From Lachnospiraceae bacterium (GTDB taxonomy: Bacteria > Bacillota > Clostridia > Lachnospirales > Lachnospiraceae), in NCBI GenBank assembly GCA_017617395.1, contig JAFZWG010000090.1, positions 1 through 37,779 of the forward strand: a stretch of DNA of 37,779 nt. Reading direction: 5' to 3'. Shown piece by piece: positions 28,259 to 36,756 of this stretch; position 1 is the stretch's first letter, and each line of letters starts with the position of its first letter. Under the pieces are notes generated by a model. That model had not been told where the DNA came from. It did no database searches and was given only the letters and a program-made list of their open reading frames with translations. The position numbers were made by a program, and so were the translations under genes.

Positions 28259-30694
28259 ATGAAGAACTATGAACCCGGAATGATCGAGCCGAAATGGCAG
28301 AAGTATTGGCAGGAGCATGACACGTTCCACACCGATGTGTGGGATTTCAGCAAGCCCAAGTACTATGTGCTTGACATGTTCCCGTATCCGTCGGGCGTCG
28401 GCCTTCACGCGGGACATCCCGAAGGATATACCGCGACCGACATCATGTCGCGCATGAAGCGCATGCAGGGCTACAACGTGCTGCATCCGATGGGCTATGA
28501 TTCGTTCGGTCTGCCGGCGGAGCAGTATGCCGTGACCACAGGACATCATCCGAACGGATTTACGCAGGAGAACATTCGCACGTTCGGCAAGCAGCTTCGC
28601 GAGCTTGGCTTCGACTATGACTGGTCGAAGATGGTCGCGACCTCCGATCCGAAGTTTTATAAGTGGACGCAGTGGATCTTCAAACAGCTCTATCTCGCTG
28701 GTTACGCAAAATACATCGACATGCCGGTCAACTGGTGCGAGGAGCTGGGCACCGTGCTTTCGAACGACGAGGTCATCGACGGTAAGAGCGAGCGAGGCGG
28801 ATATCCGGTTGTCCGCAAGAATATGAAGCAGTGGGTGATCGACCAGCCCGCGTTTGCCGAGCAGCTTCTTGAGGGTCTGGAGACGCTCGACTGGCCGGAG
28901 TCCACGAAGCTTATGCAGCAGAACTGGATCGGTCGCTCGACCGGTGTCGAGGTGAAGTTCGACATCGTCGGCGGAGGGGATTTTTCGATCTTTACGACGT
29001 GTATCGAGACCATCTACGGTATCACGTTCATGGTGCTTGCACCGGACGGCGATATCGTAAAGACGCTTTTGGACCGCGTCGAGAACCGCGAGGAAGTGGA
29101 CGCTTACATCGCGGAGACGTTGAAGAAAAATGATATGGACCGCACCGAGCTCAACAAGACGAAGTCCGGCTGTGAGCTCAAGGGTGTTACGTGTATCAAC
29201 CCCGTAAACGGCAGAGAAGTGCGCATGTTCATCGGCGATTTCGTTCTTGCCAGCTACGGTACCGGTGCCGTCATGGCGGTGCCGTCGCACGATCAGCGTG
29301 ACTTCGAGTACGCGATCGCGCACAATATCGATATGATTCAGGTTATCGACGGCGACGAGAAGCTCGGCCATGTGGACGTGAGCGAGCATGCCTTTGAGAA
29401 GGGCGAGTACCTCGGCAAGGGCTATCGTCTGATCAACTCCGAGGAGTTCACGGGACTGACCGTGGAGGAGGCCAAGGAGGCCATCACCGCGAAGCTCGAG
29501 AAGATGGGCGTTGCCAAGAGAACCGTAAACTATCACTTCCGCGAGTGGATCTTCGCCCGCCAGAGATACTGGGGCGAGCCGGTGCCGGTTGTTCATACCG
29601 AGGACGGCAAGATCCATGTTCTGGACGATGACGAACTGCCGCTCGTATTGCCGGAGCTTGACGATTACAAGGGCAAGAACGGTCAGGCGCCTCTCGAGAA
29701 CGCTACCGAGTGGAAGCAGTACGACCACAACGGCGTGAAGGGCAAGAGAGAGACCTCGACGATGCCCGGCTCCGCTGGTTCGAGCTGGTATTTCCTTCGT
29801 TACATCGATCCCGACAATGACAAGCAGCTGGCGGATCCGGAGCTTCTTAAGCACTGGATGCCGGTTGACCTTTACATCGGTGGACCCGAGCATGCGGTAG
29901 GACATCTTATGTACAGCCGCATCTGGAACCGCTTCCTCTACGACAAGGGCATCGCACCGACGAAGGAGCCGTTCAAGAAGCTTGTTCACCAGGGCATGAT
30001 CCTCGGCTCAAACGGCATCAAGATGGGCAAGCGCTACCCCGAGTACGTTGTCAATCCGAGCGACATCGTTCGCGATTACGGCGCCGACACGCTTCGTCTG
30101 TACCTGATGTTCATGGGACCGTTGGAAGTCAGCAAGCCTTGGAGCAACTCCGGTGTCGAGGGTGCCAGAAAATTCCTTAACCGTGTTTGGAATTTCATCA
30201 CGAACCCGGAAAATATCACCGAGGAAGAGATGCCGTCGCTTGAGAAGGTATATCATCAGACCGTCAAGAAGGTGACGAGCGACTTCGAGAAGCTTGCATT
30301 TAACACGGCGATCAGCCAGATGATGATCTTCGTTAACGCCTGCTACAAGGAAGGCCGCTACACGAAGTCGTATGCGGAAGGCCTTGTGAAGATGCTTTCC
30401 TGCATCTGCCCGCACATCGGCGAGGAGCTCTGGAGCGAGCTCGGACACGAGGACACGATCTCGTTCGAGGCATGGCCGTCGTTCGAGGAGGACAAGACCA
30501 AGGAAGACACGATCGAGATTGCGGTTCAGGTCAACGGCAAGGTTCGCGGCAAGGTCAACGTCACCATGGAGGACGACGAGGACAGCGTTCTTGCGAAGGT
30601 GCAGGAATCCGACGCAGCGAAGTTCTTAACCGGAACCATCGTGAAGAAGATTTACGTCAAGGGCAAGATCTTTACGATCGTTGTAAAGCCGTAA
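28259..30694 (+). CDS. leuS: Leucyl-tRNA synthetase
   Basis: 811 residues, standard bacterial length; AAAGGAG precedes the ATG. It charges tRNA-Leu in the cytoplasm. The HIGH-type motif is PYPSGVGLHAGHPEGY near residues 42-57. The editing (CP1) domain lies between about 220 and 410, with the VMAVPSHDQRD stretch typical of its active site. The zinc-less CP core has FARQRYWGEPVP. The second catalytic motif is NGIKMGKRYPEYVVNPSD, so the usual KMSKS reads KMGKR, a variant I believe recurs in Lachnospiraceae-like LeuRS. The anticodon-binding domain and the C-terminal QVNGKVRGKV domain are complete. Ends with a strong terminator. Confidence 0.97.
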   Translation: MKNYEPGMIEPKWQKYWQEHDTFHTDVWDFSKPKYYVLDMFPYPSGVGLHAGHPEGYTATDIMSRMKRMQGYNVLHPMGYDSFGLPAEQYAVTTGHHPNGFTQENIRTFGKQLRELGFDYDWSKMVATSDPKFYKWTQWIFKQLYLAGYAKYIDMPVNWCEELGTVLSNDEVIDGKSERGGYPVVRKNMKQWVIDQPAFAEQLLEGLETLDWPESTKLMQQNWIGRSTGVEVKFDIVGGGDFSIFTTCIETIYGITFMVLAPDGDIVKTLLDRVENREEVDAYIAETLKKNDMDRTELNKTKSGCELKGVTCINPVNGREVRMFIGDFVLASYGTGAVMAVPSHDQRDFEYAIAHNIDMIQVIDGDEKLGHVDVSEHAFEKGEYLGKGYRLINSEEFTGLTVEEAKEAITAKLEKMGVAKRTVNYHFREWIFARQRYWGEPVPVVHTEDGKIHVLDDDELPLVLPELDDYKGKNGQAPLENATEWKQYDHNGVKGKRETSTMPGSAGSSWYFLRYIDPDNDKQLADPELLKHWMPVDLYIGGPEHAVGHLMYSRIWNRFLYDKGIAPTKEPFKKLVHQGMILGSNGIKMGKRYPEYVVNPSDIVRDYGADTLRLYLMFMGPLEVSKPWSNSGVEGARKFLNRVWNFITNPENITEEEMPSLEKVYHQTVKKVTSDFEKLAFNTAISQMMIFVNACYKEGRYTKSYAEGLVKMLSCICPHIGEELWSELGHEDTISFEAWPSFEEDKTKEDTIEIAVQVNGKVRGKVNVTMEDDEDSVLAKVQESDAAKFLTGTIVKKIYVKGKIFTIVVKP

Positions 30695-30727
30695 TTACTC
30701 AAACCGTTTCATAATTACTTATTGTGT

Positions 30728-30761
30728 AAGCCGCCGGGGTTGTATTCCGGCGGCTTTTTTG
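30728..30761 (+). terminator. Terminator after leuS
   Basis: A 10-bp perfect stem (AAGCCGCCGG / CCGGCGGCTT) with a 9-base loop, followed by a T-run. Confidence 0.93.
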
Positions 30762-30803
30762 TTATGCTCAAATCGAAGCATTCTGCCCGGGAGGTTTTAG
30801 ATA

Positions 30804-33800
30804 ATGAGACGAAAAATGCGAGCGAATCTTAAGGTGATGATGAAGCGCGTGACGGCGGTTATGCTGGCGATGATGCTGGCATATGCCGGGGTAGGTGCGC
30901 TCGGAAGCGCGGGAGTTGCGCGGGGTGCGTAAAGCGAAGACAATGCGAGCGAGGGCGACCTTGGCGTAACGGTGGCGATCATAGGCAGCCGAAATGCGGA
31001 CAGCTATGGCGTCGGGTCTGAAATTGAGTACGCGATAACCGTTATGAACACCGGAGAAAACGTGATCAGAATGATATCTATCAAGGACTCATTATCCGGT
31101 GAGACTGCGGGCATTGAACGTTTCGAGTCATTGGCGTGCAAGGAATTTGATATGCGCTATACCATCAAGCAGAGCGATGTCGATGCCGGCGTGTCCAGTC
31201 TGATAAAAAAGATAGAGGACAAAGAATACCTTACGGTTACATCGGCTCCGTATAAGAAAAGCATGTCAGGGTCCTTTAAGATTACGAGTACACCCGCGAA
31301 CGGTAAGTTCTACGTCCTGGGGGAAATGGTTACATACAAGTTAACTGCCGTAAACAACGGAGACGTTCCTTTGACGGACGTTCGTATATATGATGCCGTG
31401 ACTGGCGAACAATGGGGGGCAATAGATCTCAAGGTTGACGAAAGCATTGAAATAGCCGGACACTGGACTATTACGGAGGAAGACGTCACGAAGGGCAATT
31501 TTTTCGGCGAACCGGTCGGCGTAGCGATCGTCTCGGGCGGCGCGGGCGAAACACTGGAAAATGCATCCGAGAAGTCCATTGCAGGCATCGGAACCACCGC
31601 GATCAGTAAACCCAGGGAGCCGGGGAGAAACGAAGACCCGTGGATAGGAAACTACGTGTATTACGGAACCTATGACGGTAAGTCGGTTAAATACCGCGTG
31701 CTTGATCCGAACACCACTGAATACAGCGCGGCGGATGCAAACGGGAAGAAAGCACATACGATGCTGATGGACTGTGATACGATTCTGTTTAATCATAAAT
31801 TTGACCCGGATTTAAATGTGTGGTATCGTCCGGCGAATGAGGAGACAAATAGAGAGGAATTGTCCTGCGAGTTACGGGATTATCTGAATAAGGACTCAAA
31901 TGGCTTTTATTGTAAAATCGGAGTCTTTTCGGATGCTGAGAAAGCTGCGATTACAGCAAGTACAAAAACCGCATCTGAAAATGAAACTGTTTTCCATCTT
32001 CTTTCTCCTATGTTTGGAGATTACATTTTCCTGCTTTCCGCTCCTGAAATATCAGAAACTAAATATGGGTATTATTACGATTCAAGCGTTGTAAGCTGGT
32101 TGAAAACCGGTGACGGTTCGGACTCCCAGTCAGACTACTGGTGGCTGCGATCGACCCGGGATTATGGTTTTGATAATGTTTACAATGTGACTTCCGGAGG
32201 AAACATCGCGATTAAGAAATCAACTAACGAATACGGTGTCTCCCCCGCCTTCAACATCGACCTCTCCTCCGTCATCTTCGCAACGAAGATTAAGACGGTG
32301 TACGAGAAGTACGGTGAGTACAAGTTGACGGTGGTGGATAAGGACCTGCAGGTAGCGGCGCCAACCGGCGACGATGTCACGAGAGAAGACAACAAGGTCA
32401 CCATCGCATACAACCTCACAGGCGATAATGCGAGCAAGGCTACCCGCATGTCGGTGCTGATCCTCGACAGAGAGTTTGATCCCACCGACAAGAAGACAAC
32501 CATCCTGCAGTATGAGAAGCTCACGCTTGACAAAGAGACGCCTGCGGAGTCCGCAAAGGGAAGCTTCACGCTTGATACGAGCAACAGCAAGATCAAGGAC
32601 GGCAAATGGGGCGAGGACTTCTTCGTATACCTCCTGGCGGAGGACGAGAACGACGGCGTCCTGACCGATTACGCCAGTGCGCCGGTGCTCGTGGCCGAGC
32701 CGGGCGAGGCGCAGATAGACATATGGATCACAACACAGAGCACGCCGGAAAATAAGCAGTATTATGTCCTGGGTGAACAGGTCAAATATGAAATCATGCC
32801 CATCAACAACGGAACCGCAACAGCAAGAGACTTTTCAATCACAGACAAGCTGACCGGTGTGGTTTACGAACATTTCACTATTAAACCCGATTCCAGAGAA
32901 GCAATCAAGGTGAAATACACGATCACGGAAGCGGACGTCCTCGCGGGGAAAATAACCCTCGGTACAAGCATCACCGCGGATGAGGACATCGCCGGCAAAA
33001 TCGATGAGTTCGAGTTATGCACCGGCAAGCTCAAAGCGCCCGAGAGCCTCACCGCAGACCAGAAACCGACGGCAAATTCACCCCTCGCCGAGGACGGTTC
33101 CGACCAGCCCCTCGTGACCGCGCCGAAAGAGGAGCCCGAGGGCTACACGGTGGAGTACAGACTCGACGGGGAGACCTGGAGCAAAGAAATCCCCACCGGC
33201 AAGGAAGCCGGAAAATACACTGTAGCTGTGCGCTATAACGGCGGCGGGGTACGGGAGGATTTGCCGGGCGAGATCCTTGAGATTGTCATAAACGAGAAGC
33301 CGAAGACGCAGTACACGGTCATCTGGAAGGATGCGAACGGAGCGGAGCTCGACCGCAAGACCTACGAGGAAGGCCAGGCGGAGCCCGCCACGGAGAAGAA
33401 GCCTGCTAAGGCTGCGGACGACACGTATACATATACCTTCAGCGGTTGGGACGCGGGCACCGTGAGCGGCACCACGAAGACGTACGAGCCGAAATTCACG
33501 GCGATCCCGAAGAAAATGTACACGGCCGACGCCGGTGCGCTGACGCACACCTTAGGGACCGAAACGGACGCCACGATGCACATCAACCGCGCCATCGAGC
33601 CTGAGACGTGCTATGCACATTTTGCGGGCGAAGTCTACGTCGGCACCGTCAAGGCCTCGCGCGGCAAGGACTACACGGACGCCTCCGGCAGCACCGTCAT
33701 CACCCTGAAGGCCGCCTTCCTAAACACCCTCACCGAGGGCGACCACACCGTGCGCGTCGTCTTCGACGACGGCGAATACACCACGAAGCTTGCCATTGAG

Positions 33801-33965
33801 GCCGCTGCTGCGGTCACCGAGCCCGCGGAGGAGCCTGCCGAGGTTGTTGCGTCGCCTAAGACAGCTGATACCGGGTCAGTGGGCGTTTGGATGTTGGTAT
33901 TGGCGATTGCAGGCGGAATGGCGGTTGTAGGAGTGAGAGTGAGGAGACGGCGGGAGGCAGAGTAA
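30804..33965 (+). pseudogene. Surface-protein gene interrupted by an in-frame TAA after the signal peptide
   Basis: An ATG at 30804, with GGGAGG nine bases upstream, opens a 42-codon stretch: a basic N-region (MRRKMRANLKVMMKR), a hydrophobic core (VMLAMMLAYAGVGAL) and a GSAGVARGA cleavage region. Then TAA at 30930-30932 stops it. The same frame continues directly as SEDNASEGDLGVTVA and stays open for 1010 codons to 33965. One base change (for example CAA, GAA or AAA to TAA) would explain the break. There is no other disruption, so it is either a very recent nonsense mutation, a base error in the assembly, or stop-codon read-through. Without the signal peptide the rest could not be exported. 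Confidence 0.75.
30972..33965 (+). CDS. Large surface protein body: DUF11-like repeats, DUF6273-like domain, LPXTG-like anchor
   Basis: The intact 997-codon part of the interrupted gene; a GTG at 30972 is only a formal start without a ribosome binding site. Domains in order: two DUF11/CARDB-like beta-repeats (to about 210) with EIEYAITVMNTGENV and MVTYKLTAVNNGDVP; a DUF6273-like domain (about 215-430) with IGNYVYYGTYDG, DYWWLRSTRDYG and GVSPAFNIDLSSV; a beta-domain; a third DUF11-like repeat (about 578-680, EQVKYEIMPINNG); an InlB/Flg_new-like repeat (YTVIWKDANGAELD, FSGWDAG); another beta-domain; and a C-terminal SPKTADTGS, hydrophobic helix and RRRREAE tail, the layout of a sortase signal with TA instead of TG. 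Family numbers are from memory. The DUF6273-like part is clearly lower in GC than its flanks. Probable role: cell-wall-attached surface protein; ligand unknown. Confidence 0.75.
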   Translation: MAIIGSRNADSYGVGSEIEYAITVMNTGENVIRMISIKDSLSGETAGIERFESLACKEFDMRYTIKQSDVDAGVSSLIKKIEDKEYLTVTSAPYKKSMSGSFKITSTPANGKFYVLGEMVTYKLTAVNNGDVPLTDVRIYDAVTGEQWGAIDLKVDESIEIAGHWTITEEDVTKGNFFGEPVGVAIVSGGAGETLENASEKSIAGIGTTAISKPREPGRNEDPWIGNYVYYGTYDGKSVKYRVLDPNTTEYSAADANGKKAHTMLMDCDTILFNHKFDPDLNVWYRPANEETNREELSCELRDYLNKDSNGFYCKIGVFSDAEKAAITASTKTASENETVFHLLSPMFGDYIFLLSAPEISETKYGYYYDSSVVSWLKTGDGSDSQSDYWWLRSTRDYGFDNVYNVTSGGNIAIKKSTNEYGVSPAFNIDLSSVIFATKIKTVYEKYGEYKLTVVDKDLQVAAPTGDDVTREDNKVTIAYNLTGDNASKATRMSVLILDREFDPTDKKTTILQYEKLTLDKETPAESAKGSFTLDTSNSKIKDGKWGEDFFVYLLAEDENDGVLTDYASAPVLVAEPGEAQIDIWITTQSTPENKQYYVLGEQVKYEIMPINNGTATARDFSITDKLTGVVYEHFTIKPDSREAIKVKYTITEADVLAGKITLGTSITADEDIAGKIDEFELCTGKLKAPESLTADQKPTANSPLAEDGSDQPLVTAPKEEPEGYTVEYRLDGETWSKEIPTGKEAGKYTVAVRYNGGGVREDLPGEILEIVINEKPKTQYTVIWKDANGAELDRKTYEEGQAEPATEKKPAKAADDTYTYTFSGWDAGTVSGTTKTYEPKFTAIPKKMYTADAGALTHTLGTETDATMHINRAIEPETCYAHFAGEVYVGTVKASRGKDYTDASGSTVITLKAAFLNTLTEGDHTVRVVFDDGEYTTKLAIEAAAAVTEPAEEPAEVVASPKTADTGSVGVWMLVLAIAGGMAVVGVRVRRRREAE

Positions 33966-34027
33966 AAGATATAAACAAACGCGGAGAAAGACCGCAAAAC
34001 AACCCTGCGCGAAAAGGAGGTAACCGT

Positions 34028-34402
34028 ATGACTTTGCGATGTAAGATGTTGGGACACAAATGGGGAAAATACACACCCTGCCATTGTCAAAGATGTAAAG
34101 AGACCAGACATGAATTTGTCGGCTGCAAGTGCACCCGCTGCGGCCGTGTACAGCACGACTGGGAAGTAATCGAAGACAACGTCGAATTCATAACAAAACG
34201 CTGCAAGGCTTGCGGCGAGACCGAGAAAACAAAGAAGCCATGCGAGCATGATTGGGTGCTTGTTGAGAGCGGTGAGGTTGAGGCAGAATACAGCTATGAG
34301 TCTGGCAACCAGTTCCTTATTTCAGAGGGCGGACGTTTCCGCAAGTACGAGTGCAGCAAATGCAGTGCATCTAATTTGATCTGGGACGAGAAATGGTATT
34401 GA
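34028..34402 (+). CDS. Small cysteine-rich protein with zinc-ribbon-like CxxC pairs
   Basis: 124 residues from the ATG at 34028, with AAGGAGG 6 bases upstream; the frame extends upstream into the surface-protein gene and is not used. The sequence has repeated Cys-x-x-Cys pairs (CHCQRC, CKCTRC, CKAC, CSKC) each followed by basic or His-Asp-Trp segments (HKWGKY, HDWEVI, HDWVLV), the pattern of stacked zinc ribbons. No membrane segment or signal is visible. I do not recognise a named family or function. It lies 62 bases after the surface gene with its own ribosome binding site and a terminator behind, so it may share that transcript. Its base composition is lower in GC than most neighbours. Confidence 0.78.
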   Translation: MTLRCKMLGHKWGKYTPCHCQRCKETRHEFVGCKCTRCGRVQHDWEVIEDNVEFITKRCKACGETEKTKKPCEHDWVLVESGEVEAEYSYESGNQFLISEGGRFRKYECSKCSASNLIWDEKWY

Positions 34403-34414
34403 GATTAGGAGTAG

Positions 34415-34449
34415 AAAAGGCTACCTGTCGTTTGACAGATAGCCTTTTT
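34415..34449 (+). terminator. Terminator after the cysteine-rich gene
   Basis: AAAAGGCTA-C-CTGTC pairs with GACAG-A-TAGCCTTTT around a GTTT loop, one mismatch, followed by T. Confidence 0.88.
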
Positions 34450-34553
34450 GTGTCCTTTTTATAGGCCAGGACGTAAGATAAACTTTCATATGACGGGATT
34501 CTATTGACCTTTTTCAGTGTTTGTGTCATTATTGGAAATGATGTGATTGAATG

Positions 34554-34585
34554 AGAAGCGCATGGTGGCTTAACCATGCGCTTCT
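34554..34585. repeat. 13-bp perfect hairpin between the cysteine-rich gene and luxS
   Basis: AGAAGCGCATGGT pairs with ACCATGCGCTTCT around a 6-base loop. Neither side has a good T-run, so it is a weak terminator of luxS at best; it may instead protect the 3' end of that mRNA. The surrounding 34450-34618 holds no gene. Confidence 0.65.
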
Positions 34586-34618
34586 TAAGTTACAAATGTG
34601 GCGTTTATGTATCGCATC

Positions 34619-35101
34619 TCACAAACTCGAATACGTATATCTCTCCTCCGACAGATGCATCAACGCATCCTCCAGAAATCGCTTAGCTAGGTAATTCGCC
34701 ATGGGAAGGTTCTGATCTAGATAGTTGCCGCACTGTTCGGGGGCGGCGCCTGGGATTTCGCCCTTGTAGGTCGCGATGAATGAGAAGCACTCCCTAAGAA
34801 GGGGAAGGATGTCGAGGGACGTGTAGTCGCCGGCCAGAAGGAGATAGAAGCCCGTGCGGCAGCCCATGGGGCCGAAGTAAAGCACGCGGTCGGACCAGTC
34901 CTTGTGGTTGCGAAGGAAGGTGGCGCCCAGGTGCTCGATGGTGTGGATCTCGGCAGTGTTCATGACCGGCTCGCGGTTCGGCGCCGTCATGCGAATGTCA
35001 AACGTGGTAACAACCGTTCCGCCGGCGGTGTCCTTGCGGGAAACATAGACGCCGGGAAGCAGTCTGGTATGGTCAACGGTAAAACTTGCGATCGTTTTCA
35101 T
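34619..35101 (-). CDS. luxS: S-ribosylhomocysteine lyase LuxS
   Basis: 160 residues. The ATG at 35101 follows GGAG by 6-8 bases; a TTG six codons upstream precedes that site and is rejected. LuxS splits S-ribosylhomocysteine into homocysteine and the AI-2 precursor DPD, closing the activated methyl cycle. The metal site HTIEHLGATFLRN (His-x-x-x-His) and the later Cys in PEQCGNY are present, as is the catalytic Cys in MGCRTGFYLLL. The length is typical. It has its own promoter and no pfs or methyl-cycle gene beside it, so a stand-alone gene. AI-2 signalling cannot be claimed from luxS alone. Confidence 0.97.
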   Translation of the reverse strand: MKTIASFTVDHTRLLPGVYVSRKDTAGGTVVTTFDIRMTAPNREPVMNTAEIHTIEHLGATFLRNHKDWSDRVLYFGPMGCRTGFYLLLAGDYTSLDILPLLRECFSFIATYKGEIPGAAPEQCGNYLDQNLPMANYLAKRFLEDALMHLSEERYTYSSL

Positions 35102-35143
35102 AATACGCTCCGTTTTCAAAATGCTGCATTACTGCGCCTTTAC

Positions 35144-35172
35144 AGTATACCCTCAGGGCGGCCCGAATGCAA
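35144..35172 (-). promoter_or_regulatory. Promoter of luxS
   Basis: Minus strand: TTGCAT (35167-35172), 17 bases, TATACT (35144-35149), about 40 bases before the start codon. Confidence 0.75.
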
Positions 35173-35187
35173 CGAAAACATGATTGC

Positions 35188-35244
35188 ATTTTCCGAAAGA
35201 CACGTCGGAAAATCGTTGACGATTTCCACGGAACGCGGTACTCT
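35188..35244 (+). promoter_or_regulatory. Promoter with upstream 9-bp palindrome, zinc-ribbon protein gene
   Basis: TTGACG (35216-35221), 17 bases, TACTCT (35239-35244). Just upstream, ATTTTCCGA (35188-35196) and TCGGAAAAT (35205-35213) form a perfect inverted repeat with an 8-base spacer, placed like an activator or repressor site. Confidence 0.6.
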
Positions 35245-35274
35245 TAAAGAAAGCGTAATCGGAGGAAAATGAAC

Positions 35275-36741
35275 ATGTATTGTTTGACTTGCGGATACAA
35301 GATCGAGGGCAGTCCGAAGTTCTGCCCGGAGTGCGGGAGCAGGCTGGAGGGAAATGTCAGCGAAGAGGCTCCCGAGCGCGGCGCCGGACAAAACGGCGGA
35401 ACTCCGGTGGGGGCAGGAACGGCCGGAACGCAGGAGATGCCTTCGTTTCCCGGATTCGGACCCGGCACAGGGTTCTTCGGGATGCTTGGCATGAATCAAC
35501 AAAGTATTCCGGTGTCGATGGAAGAGATGATGCGGAAGACGAATTCCGCATGGGTTTTCGAGTACTCCACGAGCGGCATGATGTACCGCTCCGGCGTGAC
35601 TTACCGGGCGTGGAAGAGCGACGACAAGACGAAGACGTACGTGCAGGTTCGCCTGAGCGGTGTCGACCTGAAGGATGCGCCGGTGTTTGAGACGGATGCC
35701 GCGTTCGCGGACACGCTCGAGATGATTTTAAAGGCCAACAACGCATCTGCCTGGGACGGCTTTAACGGTCATGCGAAGGATGTCATGGACGGCGACAGCT
35801 TCTCCTTCAGTTTCCGCGACGGCAACGGTTGCAAGATTAACGCCAACGGCTACATGGCATGGCCCGAGGGCTTCGGAGCGGCGCGGGCCGGCTGGGATGC
35901 GTTGTTCTACGGGGAGTACGATAAGCATTTTCCGAATTATGCGAAGCGGCTGCAGGATTACATCAACAAGACAGTCTTCCAGCAGTACGGCAAATGCGAG
36001 AACAACGCTTACGAGGTGCATTACACGTCCGTTGATCAGGACAGCTTTAACTACACCGCGAGCAACATGCCGGCCGGGATCATCACGTACCGAACCGGGC
36101 GGTTTACGCAGCCCAAGGCCAACGACGATACGGACAAAACCTGGATCGAGGCGCTTTTGGTGCGCTCCTTCAAGTCGCCGCGCGAGACCGATTCTTCGAT
36201 CGATGAGACCGGCCTGATCCTTGAGTTGTACCGCTCGGATTCGGAAGGGGTCCGCAAGGTCTTGGAGCAAACCGTGTACCGGGAGGTTGTGATTTCGGAT
36301 GAAGGAGAAACAGAAATTCTGTTCCGCGAAAACGGCGGGAAGACGGTGATCGGGATTTACCGAAACATCCGGTATCACTACGGAAGCACATACAAATCAT
36401 ATTTTATCCGCGCGATTGACCTGACCGGCGGAACGTGGAAGGTGCTCGGAGAAGCAAACGCCAAGACGGGAGCGCATGAGAGCATTTTCTCGGATGAGGA
36501 TCTTTTGAAGTTTACCGAGGTCATGGAGATGATCGGGCTTTCGGAGACCGCTGCGGGTTTTAAGGAGTCGAAGGAAGAGTATTCAATCAAGGATGCCTAC
36601 ACGAGGCTTGTCAAGATCAGCTGGTTTTGCAATCTGGATTCGGAATTTGCGCAGAAGACAAGGGAGACGGAGCCCGGGAATGAAATCGACGGCTATCGGG
36701 TGAGAATCATCATGCAGGCGACAGATTACTACTTCGGTTGA
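35275..36741 (+). CDS. Zinc-ribbon protein of unknown function
   Basis: 488 residues if the ATG at 35275 is used; an ATG two codons upstream (35269) is only three bases from the GGAGG and is less likely, but cannot be excluded. Residues 1-24 form a zinc ribbon, MYCLTCGYKIEGSPKFCPECG, with two CxxC pairs. A Gly/Pro-rich linker (about 30-65) leads to a domain of about 400 residues made mostly of alternating polar strands with several aromatic residues (GMMYRSGVTYRAW, FSFSFRDGNG, FEVSF-like stretches). No membrane segment, signal or catalytic motif is visible. I do not recognise the large domain. It is followed after 15 bases by the hydroxyacid dehydrogenase gene, which may share the transcript. 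Confidence 0.82.
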   Translation: MYCLTCGYKIEGSPKFCPECGSRLEGNVSEEAPERGAGQNGGTPVGAGTAGTQEMPSFPGFGPGTGFFGMLGMNQQSIPVSMEEMMRKTNSAWVFEYSTSGMMYRSGVTYRAWKSDDKTKTYVQVRLSGVDLKDAPVFETDAAFADTLEMILKANNASAWDGFNGHAKDVMDGDSFSFSFRDGNGCKINANGYMAWPEGFGAARAGWDALFYGEYDKHFPNYAKRLQDYINKTVFQQYGKCENNAYEVHYTSVDQDSFNYTASNMPAGIITYRTGRFTQPKANDDTDKTWIEALLVRSFKSPRETDSSIDETGLILELYRSDSEGVRKVLEQTVYREVVISDEGETEILFRENGGKTVIGIYRNIRYHYGSTYKSYFIRAIDLTGGTWKVLGEANAKTGAHESIFSDEDLLKFTEVMEMIGLSETAAGFKESKEEYSIKDAYTRLVKISWFCNLDSEFAQKTRETEPGNEIDGYRVRIIMQATDYYFG

Positions 36742-36756
36742 GTGGAAGGGATAACT

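Noticed and set aside
28196-29989. 597-codon open frame on the minus strand opposite leuS
   Set aside because: Shadow of leuS with no start signal and no domain.
30972-30974. GTG at 30972 as a true re-initiation start of the surface protein
   Set aside because: No ribosome binding site at proper spacing, and the product would lack a signal peptide although it ends in a wall-anchor signal.
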